DNA of 64,000 nucleotides from Akanthomyces muscarius. Lineage: Eukaryota; Ascomycota; Sordariomycetes; Hypocreales; Cordycipitaceae. This document shows, one piece after another, positions 1-11,474 of this stretch. The notes beneath the pieces were generated by a model that was not told where the DNA came from, did not search any database, and was given only the letters and a program-made list of their open reading frames with translations. The stretch covers positions 1,922,001-1,986,000 of the forward strand of contig NC_079246.1 in NCBI RefSeq assembly GCF_028009165.1, in the 5' to 3' direction. Within the stretch, counting starts at the first letter, position 1. Each line of letters opens with the position of its first letter. A program made the position numbers and the translations under genes.

Positions 1-381
1 CGGGCCCTTGCTGCCTAAGTGGCGAGCACCACCGGGGTTTGTGTGTGTTTGGAGGGTTCTGAGCGTTTGCCAGACCTTCTTTCTAAAAGGCTACGCAGAA
101 GACTGAAAAGCTTGCAGAAACCCTCCTCACGTGGAAAAGAAAGGATTCACGAGATTGGCGATGGGGACTGGGAAACACTCCATGTTTGCCATTCTAGCTG
201 CTGCTCGCCCAAAAAAATATAAGCAAACCGAAACAGGCAGCTACTGAAAATTACCTTCCAAAAACGCCACGCTAGCGTAAAAAAATATCAATAAAGATGT
301 CAAATCATGGCATCGTCAACATCGACATGTGCCATCAAGATGCAAATGCATCCGTCGCATTCTGCTGGCTAGCAGAATGGC
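1..381. other. Gene-free window edge
   Basis: I see no supportable gene here. It is the 3' flank of the PRPP synthetase gene, which runs leftwards and stops at 382. A short open frame at 19-222 has no start context or family resemblance and is not called. An upstream gene could end before base 1, but nothing in these bases proves it. Confidence 0.5.
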
Positions 382-2006
382 CTAGTCCGTGTGCTGGTAC
401 AGAGGCGAGATTGACTCTCCGTAGTGGTTGCGTCGGATAGCCTCCGAAAGTAGAATCGACAAGTCGAGAATGACCAGTTTGGTGATGCCCTTGACGCGGT
501 CCTGGCTGATGGGGAAACTGTTGGTCACGACAATCGAGTCGATGCACTCGCATGCCTGTAGTCGCTCCAAAGTGTCCGCACCAAAAACGCCGTGCGTCGC
601 AATGCAGTACACCTTTTTGGCTCGGCCTCGCTTGACGACTGTCTCGGCGGCGGCAATCCACGATCCGGGCTTGTCGATCATGTCATCTATTAGGAAGACA
701 GTCTTGTCCTTCACGTCACCGACAAGGGTAATCATGTGCTCGGTCTTGGTGTCTTGGAAGACGTTGTCCTCCTCGTCAGAGCTAGCAGTGGGATCGCTGC
801 TCCCACCGAGCGCCTGCTTTTCCGGAACAAAGAAGGATGAAGCACGCGACATGGCCATAGGGTCCTCCTCAGCATCGCTCTGTTCTTGCTCGGGAGAGGG
901 GAAATCATCCTCAACAACGTGACCTTGAATGAGTCGTCCGCGAGTGACCTCCTGTGGCCGATGATCATCGTAGCCTTCTTCGTCCTGAGCAGCTGCGCCG
1001 GTAGAGCTTGTAGACGGGGTAGTGCTGCCATTGCGGGTCGGCGTCACGTTTCCGCTTTCGACCTTTTCTGCGGCAGCAGGCGACCGCTTAGGAGACCCTT
1101 GCGAGTCCGCTGAGATGACCGCTTTCCTGGCTTGGGCTTGCTGGGAGGCGAATACCTCTTCAGCATCACGGCTGGGGCGAATGCTGGCCGAGGTGGATGT
1201 CTCCAGGGCTGGTGAACGATTTTCTCTGTCAAAGTGATTCATAATCATGCTATGAGACATGTTCGTGGTTCGCTTTCGGTCCGTCGTCACCATGCCGAAG
1301 TTGAGCTTGAGCGCATCAGCCAGAGACGTCACACGTTTCGTGCCACCGGCGTTCTTGGACACGACTACAGCCTCCTTCCATTGTGGCACGTTGCGACGAA
1401 TCCAGCGAGCGATGATAGGCTCGGCGTGCAGGTTGTCGACCGGGCATCGAAAGAAGCCCTGCATCTGCGATGCGTGCAGGTCGACCGTGATAACGTGCTT
1501 GACGCCAGCGACGTTAAGCAGGTTGGCCAACATGCGGGCGGTGATAGCGCCTCGGTGAGACTTTTTCTTGGACTGGCGGCTGTAGGGAAAGTATGGAAGG
1601 ACAGCTGCAAAAAGGAGCATCGTCGTCAGCAAAACGAACACGACAACTTATTTGCAGCGCCTGTGACTCAGACCATACCTGTGATCTTGTTGGCCGAGCC
1701 GCCTTTGCAAGCATTGATCATGATCAGCAGCTCCATGATGGAGTCGTTAATCTTGGGACTGCCCGACTGGACGACAAAGACATCCTTTTCCCGGACGCTC
1801 GTGAGAATTCGTACGCTTGTCTCGCCCTTTGGACCGAAAGGTTAGCCTCGCCGCACGAGCTGTCGGGGCGGTAGAAGCAGGCTAGGGGAGCTCACATTGG
1901 AGAATTGAGTCAGCTCTGCGTCGGCCGGCGTCATGCCCAAGTTCTCACATATCTGCTTTGTGAGAACAGGGCACGAATTGCCCGCAAAGATGAGCGTGTT
2001 GCGCAT
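382..2006 (-). CDS. PRS5: Ribose-phosphate pyrophosphokinase, PRS5-like with insertion
   Basis: PRPP synthetase: transfers pyrophosphate from ATP to ribose-5-phosphate, feeding purine, pyrimidine, His, Trp and NAD synthesis in the cytosol. Model: complement(join(382..1604,1679..1826,1896..2006)), 493 aa. Both introns have good signals (GTGAGC...CTAAC...AAG and GTATGG...GCAG), and the frame runs on across each junction. Start is the ATG at 2006 giving MRNTLIFAGNSC, the family N-terminus. Family signatures read in order: KINDSIMELLIMINACK, ITAVLPYFPYSRQSKKKSHR (about residues 84-103), VDLHASQMQGFF, and the PRPP loop VFLIDDMIDKPGSW. An approx. 140-residue Ser/Pro/acid-rich insertion follows FGMVTTDRKR, splitting the domain as in yeast Prs1 and Prs5; total length is close to yeast Prs5. 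The symbol is inferred from this architecture; PRS1 is the alternative. Neighbour genes are unrelated. Confidence 0.9.
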
Positions 2007-2534
2007 TCTCTTTTTCAGGCTCAAACCATTGGCATAGACCGACACAAGAAAGCTGGGAGAGGCAAGAAAATTCGGGGCGAATTTTTTTTCCGCCTGGCGT
2101 AAACCTTTCCCACCAGCACGGATGGGGCACTGTGCGAAATCTTTATCTGCACGCTAACAATGGCTGCGTCAGGGGCCGCTCTGTTCTGCCATCGTTCACT
2201 GCAAAAATCGCTTCAGCGTATTAAACACAGTGCGCATTGGCCCCCGCTACAGGTGGGACTGTGGCTCGCGAACCCTGCTAGGCTGAGGGCCAATTCATTA
2301 TGACACCACGGTCTAGATGTTTCACGAGAAGGCGACTGAGAGTCTCAACCACAAATTGTCGGGTGGCCTGCGTTGAGACCCAAGGCATACACGACAGTGT
2401 CATGTGGCCTCTGTAAGTGCGAGACAGCTTTGCGTGCACCGGGTAGCCCTCCCCGATTGGGCGACCGACATTCTCTCCGCTGGAGAGCGCCCGCCCCAAA
2501 CTGAGAGTAGGCGCATATCCTTGTTAGCCTGATC

Positions 2535-4347
2535 ATGGGCATTCCACATCTCATCTCGACGCTCGACCCCTACGTGCAGCATGTGGTGCTGAAAGATGTA
2601 GATGTGGTGGTGGATGGACCTGGGCTTGCACATCATGTACTCCATGTGTGTCGCGTCAATGGCGTTGATCACCCTTCCTATCAATTACTGGGCAGAACCG
2701 CTGTGGCTTGGCTCGATAAATTGGCTTCCCAGAATGCAGTCATGTAAGACGTCACACTGGCTTCATTGCGAAGATGGTCCGCACATTTTATAGAGCCTGC
2801 GCTGACTTGTCCAATGTAGTAAGATGGTTTATTTTGATGGATATCTACCGAAGAGTAAACTGCCGGTTCGGATGCAAAGATCTGTAAAAAGCACGTCGCA
2901 GCTCGCTTCCTTTTGTGGCTATAACAGCCGCGGTTGCCCAAGATGCCACATTACGGAACCTGCTGAGACTGGCTCAGTAAAACCCTACAAGGATGGGAGA
3001 CCTGAGACCAAGCCGCTTGAGGCACCGAGCTTCTTGGTCCCTGCAGTTATCGAGGCATTACGGCGGTCCAAGCAATACAAGCCCATCGTCCAGGTGGTGC
3101 CCGGTGAGGCAGATGGCTACTGCGCCAGGACAGCCGTGGAAATTGGAGGAGTCGTGATCACGTCTGATTCCGATCTCCTGGTCCACGATCTCGGCGCGGG
3201 GGGTGTTGCGCTGCTACGAAACATATACGAAGACGACGGCGGTGTTGTACGAGCTGCCGTGTATCAACCCCGAGAAATCTTTCACACTCTCGGCCTCTCC
3301 GGGAGCGCGAACATTTGCCGTTTTGCCTACGAGCGTTCGTGCTCGGTACACGCTACTGCCGCAATGTTGGTACGGCTTTGTTCAGAACCCGTCAAGGATG
3401 AGCAAGGCTATAAAGAGTTTTGTATTCAATATAGCGAAGAAGAGCGGGCAGCGATTCCCACGTTCCACCTGGGAGATCGCCTCGCGCTGGATGGGCTTGA
3501 CCCGCGCTGGTCGGAGCTGCTTCTACAAATATCACAAAGCACGCCAAGCAACGAGACAGTAGACACGTTTCGCATGTTTCTTCCCGTGCTTATCGACAGC
3601 TCAGAAAAAGGTACGGCGTGGGAGAATAGCAGATACATCAGACAATTGGCGTATTCGCTCGCACGGAACATGTTGCCCGGCATCAGCGGCTCCGTACACG
3701 AGTACCGGAGAGTCCAGACCCGGGACCAAAGTGGCCGCCAGGTGACTCTGCTCTCCCAATCTGCCATCCACACTGAGGTCGCAGATCTGGCAGATACGCT
3801 TGAGCGGTTAGCTATACTCCTACCCGGAAAGCGAGACGCTCTGCATTGGCATCTGGCCTACATCATCCTCGACATTCGCGGATCCGCGGCAGACGCAAGA
3901 GCTTCCTTTGTCGTGGACATGCTGCAGCAAGCAAAGTGGCCAGGCGAGCACGCGGACACCATTCCATGGACCTTTGTCCATTTCGTAGCTCATCTACAAG
4001 CGATATACTACTCGCTACGAATGCTCACACAGCTGATACACGCAAGCAGGGCGGACGCGAAAGCACTGGCCGGCCCATCCTTTGCAAAGCTTGCGCAGGC
4101 ATTGGACAGATTGCCACTGCTGGAAGACTCGCCGGACGCGAGAGGCGTCAGCAAGCTGTTAAGAACTGTTCCGGCGGGCAAAATCTCTGGCATTTTGGCG
4201 CACTTTGTCGAGTTACCCAAGCCGCAGAAGGAGAACGAGAAAACTAGAAAGCGGACCAAGAAACAGAAAAATAACGGTGCCGTTTCAAAGAAACCAGCGA
4301 AGTCCATAGCAGCGAGTAACATGTTTGGGCTATTGCCGATGGATTAG
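2535..4347 (+). CDS. Asteroid-type XPG-domain protein
   Basis: Model: join(2535..2743,2820..4347), 578 aa. The intron is GTAAGA...TGTAG, and the AT|T codon joins NAV-I-KMVYFDGYLPKSK in frame. The start MGIPHLIS is the expected XPG N-terminal motif (MGI-L). The XPG-I-like block is PGEADGYCARTA followed by SDSDLLVHDLG (about residues 175-205), carrying the acidic metal-site residues of the FEN/XPG nuclease fold. The C-terminus has a Lys-rich stretch and ends NMFGLLPMD, as is usual for fungal asteroid homologues. The family is known as a divergent, often incomplete FEN1/XPG-like fold; catalytic activity is unproven, so a nuclease role is inference. It is convergent with the next gene, leaving only 188 bp between stops. 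Confidence 0.8.
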
Positions 4348-4535
4348 CCTGATGAAATCGCTCAGATCTTAATTCACGCTACTAAAAGTACAGTAACAAA
4401 GACACCCTGAACACATTTGCTTCATAAGCAGCCACATGAACCATGTACACCACTCTGCGCGACCTCACAAGCTTTTCTTGAACGATACTCATTTCCAAAA
4501 CAAGGGCAAGGCATATAATGACCATATCATACATT

Positions 4536-7500
4536 TCATGAAGTCTCCAAGCCATGAATTTCGTCAATAACCTTGACAAATTGATTTACACCTTCCTCGG
4601 CCTGATTCACGTCTCGCAGTAGGTCGTCGTGAGCAAGTCCTTGGCCTGCTGCCTGAATGATTCTCCAGGCCCTTCGAAATTCGTCTCGAATAGACACAAT
4701 ACCATTGTGTGTAACAGTGCGCGCGACATTATGATCAAGTTCAAAGGGGTCTTCGATTGCAAAGAGATATCGCAGTCGAATCTCTTTGACAGCTGCGCTC
4801 CTCGGGGCTGCCCCTGTGTGCTCGGGAACTGTGCCGCCCTGGGAACCGTCGGCGGCGGTTACTGGAGGCTTCGTCGATGTTTCGTCTGGTTCTTGCGCTT
4901 GATAAACCGTTCTTGCACCAGTCCAACCCTTTTCTTGCTTTGACAAAAGGCCACCAGGGGATCGCAGGCTCAAAACATCTCGACCCCAGTCGAATCCTCG
5001 CCCAGGCACAGTGCTCATTGGTCCGTTCTGCGCGTAGTACTCAAAGAATCCACGTAAGAGAAATCCAGTGCTTTGCCCATTTTGGTTGATCTGGTTGTTG
5101 TCGCCTAGTTGCTTGATGGCCATTTCGTCGCGCCAAAATTTAACATTGTAGCCCTTGCAAATAATTGGCTCTTCTGGAGGGCCTACTTGTTGCAGGTTTG
5201 GGCAAACAAATGGTGTTGCAATGTTGACAAGGTAGTGGAGAACCATCAATACGTAACCGTAACTAGATAGTGTGCCCCTATATCCAGAATTGATGCCGCG
5301 GACCTTGGCCCAGTGTTTGATGAACAGGACCATCTGTCGAACTCGCGGATCTGTCCAGGAATAACACCGAAGCAGAGCCGTGTTCTCCAAGGCGAGTTGC
5401 GCAGCAAAGTTTATATCGCACTGAACCCCGGCGCCGTCTTTGGGAAACTCGAGAGGATCGCGGTACCTGTCGCGTGGTTGATTTGGCGCCATTTTGTGAG
5501 GATCTGGCAGTGTTTTCATCTTGGCGACCAGCTGTAGCGTTTCCTCATCGCGAATTGGAATAATGAACGGGCTTTTTCCACCTTTCGCAGGCTGCGCTAC
5601 ACCTTGTTGAAGTGGCCGTCGCAGAAGTTCGATGTAGCGGGCCACATCTTTCGTAACAACATCGTCGTAGAGCTGCTTATTCAGAGCTCTCGACAATTCT
5701 CCAGCCAGGTGCAAGCATTTGTGCTTGTGGCTAACGATAGCCAGCTCCCCAATGTCGGCAGTTGACCACCATGACTTGACATCGTTGCGGACATCGTCGT
5801 AGCAAATGCCGGCAATATACTTATTGATGGTTTCGCAGTCAAGCCTGTGGGGACTGTCTTTGAGGGACATCTTAAGATGCCTAGTGATAGTTGACGTTCG
5901 TTGGTAGTACTGTGACACAGATTCTTGTTGGCCCTGCTCGAGCAGTAAAAGCTGAAATGACGGCAGCTTTTTTAGCCTTTCCAAAGCAAGTTGGAGCTCC
6001 TTTGAGTACCAAACAGGATCCTGGCCAAAGTTCTGCTCACGCTGTAGCTTGTACCATGAATCAATATTGCTCTCGATAGAAGGGTCAATTTGCACGAGAT
6101 CGCCGGCGAGAGACCAGTTTTGCCATAGGTGCATAATCTGTTCACCCTCAACTTGGACAGAAACACCAAGTAGCGAACGGTTATGCGGAAACTCAGAATC
6201 AAGCTCGAACGCAAGAGATGGATACCTGGACAAAGTTTTGCGCAAAGATGCGTCTGCAAGGCCGTGAACGAAGGCTTGACAAACGAGATTCAAGACTGTC
6301 CAATCGTAAGGCGAGAATTCTCGCATGTTAGACAAAGTGATATCTCGCCCGCCTGCCTTACGCAACACGCGTTTTGCCAACCCATAGTAGCCAGCGAGAT
6401 TGTGCTTGGGTGTTTGCCGCAGATGAAATTCGTGCAACTGTCCCTGTTCATCCGGAACCTGAAATGAGGTGAGATCAAGGGTGTTGGGGGCTTCGCCGGA
6501 TTGATGCTTGGATTCCTCGTCTTTTGCTCCGACTATCTGCTCACCATGTCGCTCGTCTTCGTCATGAGAGTCATTACTCTCTTGATCCAGCCCGGTCTCC
6601 CATTTTTCTCGCTGGGCGAGAAGGCCTTTTAGCAAGCTCTCTGGTGGAGATTCGCATAACTTGATAATTGGGACTCGGGTTCGGCTGAGGAGACGAGCCC
6701 CAATGCCAGCATCCAAGAATGCTTTCTCAATGAGCCGGGGGATTGGAGACCCAGGAGCGTCTGGCTGAAGTATTGAAAGGGGGGAAAGCAGCCCAAGGTC
6801 CATATCGGAAGTTTTAGTTGCGAACCCGGATGTTAAGCTACCGAAGCACTTAAGTTCCACGGATGGCGGTGGGAAATCCTGGTTGGCATTTGTGTTCCAC
6901 TCATGTTCTGTGACGACGTGACGGCAGATGGCCTCGATACGGTGACGAAAGTTGTGTTTCTCCAAAATTGCCGACCTATCGATTTCGGAGCTAGCCAATG
7001 TTTCAAAACATAACTTTTCGAGAAGCATAGACTGGCCGATGAGCTCCTCTTGCGTCAAAGGCTGTCTGCGATGTCCCTGTGACATGCCGGGATGGTGTCG
7101 CGGGCGCTGTTCAAAGTGACTATTCTGACCACGCTGTGGCTGATGGCCGAGATGATTGGAGCCGTTGTGTTGGAAAGAGTTGCCGCTGGTGGGGACTGCA
7201 AGGCCGTTGTTCCAAGGATTCTGGGCCTGCTGGCGTGGTCTGGAATGGTCTGCATTGGAGAAGGGGTGTGACATTGTGTGTTGGTGTCGTGGGAAAGGCG
7301 CATATTGGCCGCCTTGGTTTGGCCTATGGTCGGGTCCACGCCTATTGGATGGGGGATGTGTAGGGCGAGTATCGACAGGTATAGAGAGCTGTGAGCTCAT
7401 CTGTCTTCGCTGCGCTTGGTTGGGCCGTCTTCTGTAGGGCCCTGTCTGTCGGAAGCTACCGGCACTTTCATCTTGTATCGCTGCTGGTGAGATAGGATGC

Positions 7501-7730
7501 GCCCCCAGATCCATTTGTGACTGCTCACTCGGCACAGCGGAAGTATTATTCAGCGCGAGACTTTGAAAATCGCCCTCCAATCCAGTAGCAGGATGGTTAC
7601 TCCTCGGGGCTGCATAGTTGTTGCCCGCATACGAAGACATCGCGGCTGCGAACCCAGGCTGCGTTAAAGTATAGCGAACGCCGAAATGTAGAATGTCTGT
7701 GCGATGCCTCGGTGAAGTGCAGGAGCTCAA
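4536..7730 (-). CDS. Cid1/Cid13-type poly(A)/poly(U) RNA nucleotidyltransferase with large insertion
   Basis: Single-exon ORF of 1064 aa. The most upstream ATG is used; an internal ATG (residue 31, base 7640) is an alternative. Residues 1-225 are a Gln/Asn/Pro-rich disordered tail. The DNA polymerase beta-like catalytic core starts near 230: CFGSLTSGFATKTSDMDLGL holds the GS motif and the first two catalytic Asp (D309, D311), followed by the strand RVPIIKL (352-358). The third Asp (D772 in VQCDINF) lies about 415 residues further on, although in Cid1-type enzymes it comes about 10-20 residues after RVPIIK. The PAP-associated region follows (LFIKHWAKVRGINS, SSYGYVLMVLHYL, 802-834) and a PAP-assoc tail near 885-915. 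The family adds non-templated A or U tails to RNAs in cytoplasm or nucleus. The insertion (about 365-755) has its own helical, non-repetitive sequence that I do not recognise. Substrate and tail type cannot be predicted. Confidence 0.85.
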   Translation of the reverse strand: MSSCTSPRHRTDILHFGVRYTLTQPGFAAAMSSYAGNNYAAPRSNHPATGLEGDFQSLALNNTSAVPSEQSQMDLGAHPISPAAIQDESAGSFRQTGPYRRRPNQAQRRQMSSQLSIPVDTRPTHPPSNRRGPDHRPNQGGQYAPFPRHQHTMSHPFSNADHSRPRQQAQNPWNNGLAVPTSGNSFQHNGSNHLGHQPQRGQNSHFEQRPRHHPGMSQGHRRQPLTQEELIGQSMLLEKLCFETLASSEIDRSAILEKHNFRHRIEAICRHVVTEHEWNTNANQDFPPPSVELKCFGSLTSGFATKTSDMDLGLLSPLSILQPDAPGSPIPRLIEKAFLDAGIGARLLSRTRVPIIKLCESPPESLLKGLLAQREKWETGLDQESNDSHDEDERHGEQIVGAKDEESKHQSGEAPNTLDLTSFQVPDEQGQLHEFHLRQTPKHNLAGYYGLAKRVLRKAGGRDITLSNMREFSPYDWTVLNLVCQAFVHGLADASLRKTLSRYPSLAFELDSEFPHNRSLLGVSVQVEGEQIMHLWQNWSLAGDLVQIDPSIESNIDSWYKLQREQNFGQDPVWYSKELQLALERLKKLPSFQLLLLEQGQQESVSQYYQRTSTITRHLKMSLKDSPHRLDCETINKYIAGICYDDVRNDVKSWWSTADIGELAIVSHKHKCLHLAGELSRALNKQLYDDVVTKDVARYIELLRRPLQQGVAQPAKGGKSPFIIPIRDEETLQLVAKMKTLPDPHKMAPNQPRDRYRDPLEFPKDGAGVQCDINFAAQLALENTALLRCYSWTDPRVRQMVLFIKHWAKVRGINSGYRGTLSSYGYVLMVLHYLVNIATPFVCPNLQQVGPPEEPIICKGYNVKFWRDEMAIKQLGDNNQINQNGQSTGFLLRGFFEYYAQNGPMSTVPGRGFDWGRDVLSLRSPGGLLSKQEKGWTGARTVYQAQEPDETSTKPPVTAADGSQGGTVPEHTGAAPRSAAVKEIRLRYLFAIEDPFELDHNVARTVTHNGIVSIRDEFRRAWRIIQAAGQGLAHDDLLRDVNQAEEGVNQFVKVIDEIHGLETS

Positions 7731-9119
7731 ATCCTTGGGAAGCGGACAGCCTCTTATGGCTCGACTCTGGCGCTAAAAAGGGCTCCGGGCGCAATGTGAA
7801 AGTCTCAAAGAGATGCAACAAGGGAGTGTTCAGGAAGGATGGGCGATGAAGAGTGGATCAGTCCCTGCCGAAGGGCGTGGTCAGAGCAGCCAGGATAGAA
7901 GCCGAAACTGTAGCAGCGGCAAGAGCGCCATGAGACAGCTCGATGAAGTTTGCCGCCGAAAGTGATGAAGTAGAGCCGCGTCGCGTTGGAGAAAACCAGG
8001 AACGATGAAATGCGACGAAGAGAAAGTGAGCTAGAGACAGCTTATGCCCCACTGTGTAGCTCTCAAAATCCAGTCAACGTGGTGATAGGGCTGCAGTAAC
8101 GTGAAGTATAAAAACCAGGAGATCAAGTGCAGAAAAAGCAAAGAATGCCTCGAGTTGCTTTGTAGATGTTCGTTTGCAGTTCGTTTGCCCAGGGTGTTGT
8201 TGGCCCTGGCATCTACCGACTCGGGTGTAACAATTGGTTATAGGTTATGCTGGAAAATGCGGTTTATCCAGTGCGTCTTGGTATGATGATGTGGCGGACT
8301 AATAGGAGAGAACAGTACGCAGTGACTGCGCCGTGATACTTGCAATAGTGTTGTTATAAAACGTTTGAGGAACTGGGCAGCGTTTGTTTGCAGAACGGCG
8401 GATGTAAAGTGACTGTAGTCTGGCACGGAGTAGATGACCGGCTGTCTGGCGGTACCTATCACGTGGTGTAAATAAAGTGCGGACGGAAGTATCTCTCCGG
8501 CCTGGGACGGGGATGTCTCCCTGCAAGCGTTGAAATACTGTCTCTACCTAGGTATTTGTTAGGCCAGCAAACGCACCCCGCTAACGGCCCTGTAGTGCAG
8601 TGGGCGACTGACCGAGAGGTAGCTCTGATTTACAGCACTAACGTAACTCCCTGACGTAGATACCCTGGTCGCCTGGAAGTTTACCGGGGTGGTACGAAAA
8701 TGGCACTGGCCTTTTCCGACCAGCGCCTGTCGCAGAGTGTTAGCAGGCCAGGCAGGCTAAAATAACCAGCTGTTAACTACCTCGCCCCGATAGCGTGCTT
8801 CCCGTCAAACACAGCTGCTCCATCGTCATCGTCTGTTCCAACACTTTCCTCCAGGCGGACGCTTCTTCATCCTTCATCAAACAAGAACGACCAGCCGTCT
8901 AGGCTTACACCTCGCAGAGACATACGAGACGCATCTCGTGCAATTCGATTGCCATCGTAAATCCGTCACGTCGCGCAGGCGGTGCGACCCGAGCAGGCGC
9001 CGCCACGGGTTCACGCGTGAGCTTTTGATTCTGCCTGTTGCACTCTGCATCCGCGCAACGGCACCTTTCGCGTCCCATTCCATCTATTTACGCACCTTGA
9101 GCAGTTCCCGGCAGTCAAA
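7731..9119. other. Divergent intergenic region, nucleotidyltransferase / TFIIF alpha
   Basis: About 1.4 kb separating the starts of two divergent genes. No coding region is supported. An ACGCGT hexamer sits at 9013-9018, about 100 bp before the TFIIF alpha ATG. The rest probably holds both 5' UTRs and promoters. Confidence 0.5.
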
Positions 9120-11211
9120 ATGAGCGCCCCTCCGCCCAAGAACACAAATGGCCCTCCCAAGAGAAAGCCAAATCCCCTGCGCCCAATGCGCCCGAAGCCT
9201 CGCCCGAACCCTCTCGTGGCCGCCAAACGACCAGGCCAGAAACCCCCAACAAAGCCAGATGCTGCTGGTCCGTCACGATTAAACGCGCCGAATGGTAGTA
9301 GGCAGAGTCTTGAAGAGCTGCGCAGGCAGTATGGCGGATGGTCCGAACCGCCGCCACCGTATCAGTACAGCGACATCCCCATCATGACCACCAAGAAGGC
9401 TCTTCTCGATGGAATCCGCCATCATCTCATGAAGCTGTCTTCGACCAAAGCCGACGGAAAGCCCATCGACCCGACCGACCAGGAGGAATTTGCCCGGCCC
9501 GTTACTCTGCACCGGCGAGACGCCCGGTTGCCACCACCGGGGAGAGTGGTCAAGGAGGAAGCCCCTCAGCGACCTCCGGTCGACGAGCAAGAAAGAGAGA
9601 AGCTAGCGCAGGTCAAGGCTGAAAAAGAGGCGCAACGTGCCATCAACCAAGCCAAGATTGCGCCTGTCGCCAAAGAAGTTGTGCCCAAGAAACCAAAGAA
9701 ACAAAAGGAAGAACGAGCAGTGTTCAATAGAGGCCCTCGCACAGCGGCAGCAAAGAAAGAATCTGATTTGCGGTATGAAGAGGCACTGCCGTGGCATCTC
9801 GAGGATGTGGACGGTAAAAACGTCTGGGTTGGCTCGTACGTAGCGGCTCTCTCAGAATCTAGTGTCGCCTTTATGATTGACGGGGCCGTCTTCCGCATGG
9901 TACCTCTGGAGAAATGGTATCGCTTTACTGCAAAACCTCATTTTCAGGCCTTCACCCTCGACCAGGCCGAGGAGTACATGAACAGAAAGGTTGACGTTGG
10001 TCGCTGGGTCATGAAGGATGAAGAGAAGAAGGCTGGTCAGGAGGATCTGCAAGCTACACGAAGAATGCTGTACGGCGCGGGAATGATCAAAACCGAGAGC
10101 GATACCTTCAAGGCGGCATCTCGGGCGGAAAAGATGGAGCATGACGAGATTGACATGTCTGGGGATGAATTCCAGGACGATGACGAAACTCCCATGTTTG
10201 AACGGAATGACGACGAAGACACCAAAGATTCCAAGGATCGCATTCGTCGCGAGCAGCTTGGTGCCAACCTGTTTGGCGATGGTGATGAGGGTCAGGTTGA
10301 CCAGGAGCTTCAGCAGCAGCTGAGAGAAGAGCTGGAGCGCCAAAAGTTTGGCAAGGCCACTCGAAAGGCGCTGATCAAGAGAGATCGCGAAGATATTTAC
10401 GAAAGTGACGACTCGGAGGACAACCCTTGGAGTAGTTCTGTAAGAACCTTGCAACTGCTGATCTTTTTGCAATCTTACTAACGCGCTGCAGTCTGACGAT
10501 GACTCTTCAGATGAGGAGAACGAAGAGAAAAAGGATGATGAAAAGAAGGATGGTGAGAACAAGGATGACAAGGACGACAAGGGCAAGCCAAAGGGATCAG
10601 GCACGCAAGGCTCTACAACGCCCCAGGGCAAGCACAAGCACGGAGACAAGAAGAGCAAGTCCCTCAAGCGTGCAGGATCCCCTGCACTATCCGAATCTAG
10701 CGGTAACGAGTCGTCACGAAAGAAGATGAAGAAGACTGCGGCCACAGCCCCCGGCAGCCGCTCTGGTACGCCGATACCTGGCGCCGCTCGTAAAAAGAAA
10801 CTGGGTGCTGGATCCACTAGTGATGGCGAGGCTACTGCTGGTGAAATGTCGGACGGCGCCGGCCCCAGGAAGAAGATCAAGCTTGTTGGAAGCACCAAGG
10901 GAACACCGTCGGCGTCTCGAGCCGGAAGCCCTGCCCCTGCTGGTAAGTTTGCTGTTTCGTTGGTTACTTTGCCCCTTTCAACGCTAACGTCGACAACAGG
11001 TGCATCGCCGCCACCTTCATCCGCAGGTATAGAACCCTGGGAGATTCTTGAAAAGATTCCTGATGGCGGCATTAGCATTGTGGAGCTCATCAAGCCATTC
11101 CAGTCTCGTGTCGGCATCAAACCCGGCCAAATGGCAAAGGCCGACTGGATTAAGCTTGTCACGCGGCTCTGCGAGTATGGCCCAGATAAGTTGCTGCGCA
11201 AGCGCAAGTAG
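9120..11211 (+). CDS. TFG1: Transcription initiation factor TFIIF alpha subunit (RAP74/Tfg1)
   Basis: Large subunit of TFIIF, which escorts RNA polymerase II into the pre-initiation complex. Model: join(9120..10439,10492..10942,11000..11211), 660 aa. Intron 1 has GTAAGA, a TACTAAC branch site and GCAG; intron 2 has GTAAGT, GCTAAC and ACAG and is 57 nt, so it would stay in frame if retained. The N-terminal dimerisation region includes EEALPWHLEDVDGKN and SSVAFMIDGAVFRMVPLEKWY (about 218-265), typical of RAP74. The middle is a long acidic/Lys-rich charged stretch. The last 65 residues (ISIVELIKPFQSRV, WIKLVTRLCEYG, ending KLLRKRK) match the C-terminal winged helix. The gene is convergent with BUD13. 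Confidence 0.9.
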
Positions 11212-11474
11212 AGAATGCGTTGGGTGGTTTGAAAACTTGTGCACGCTCACAAAAAAGGTTCTGTTTCACGGCAGCGGCGTTGTCCTGGTTGGGGATTCCA
11301 ATATCATCATATCGTGATGCCCAGTTGGCTTTCGTAGGCACGGACGCTATACTAGAATTAATACATGCGATTTCTCTTCAATTTATATAATGCCATCATG
11401 ATGTTGTAAGCCAGCTCGACTGAGAGTACTATGCAACTGACAGCGGGTATCTATTATCCATCATCTCTGCTGCT

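Noticed and set aside
9852..11207. 451-codon minus-strand frame
   Set aside because: Antisense of TFIIF alpha, crossing its introns; Ser/Leu-rich without family features.
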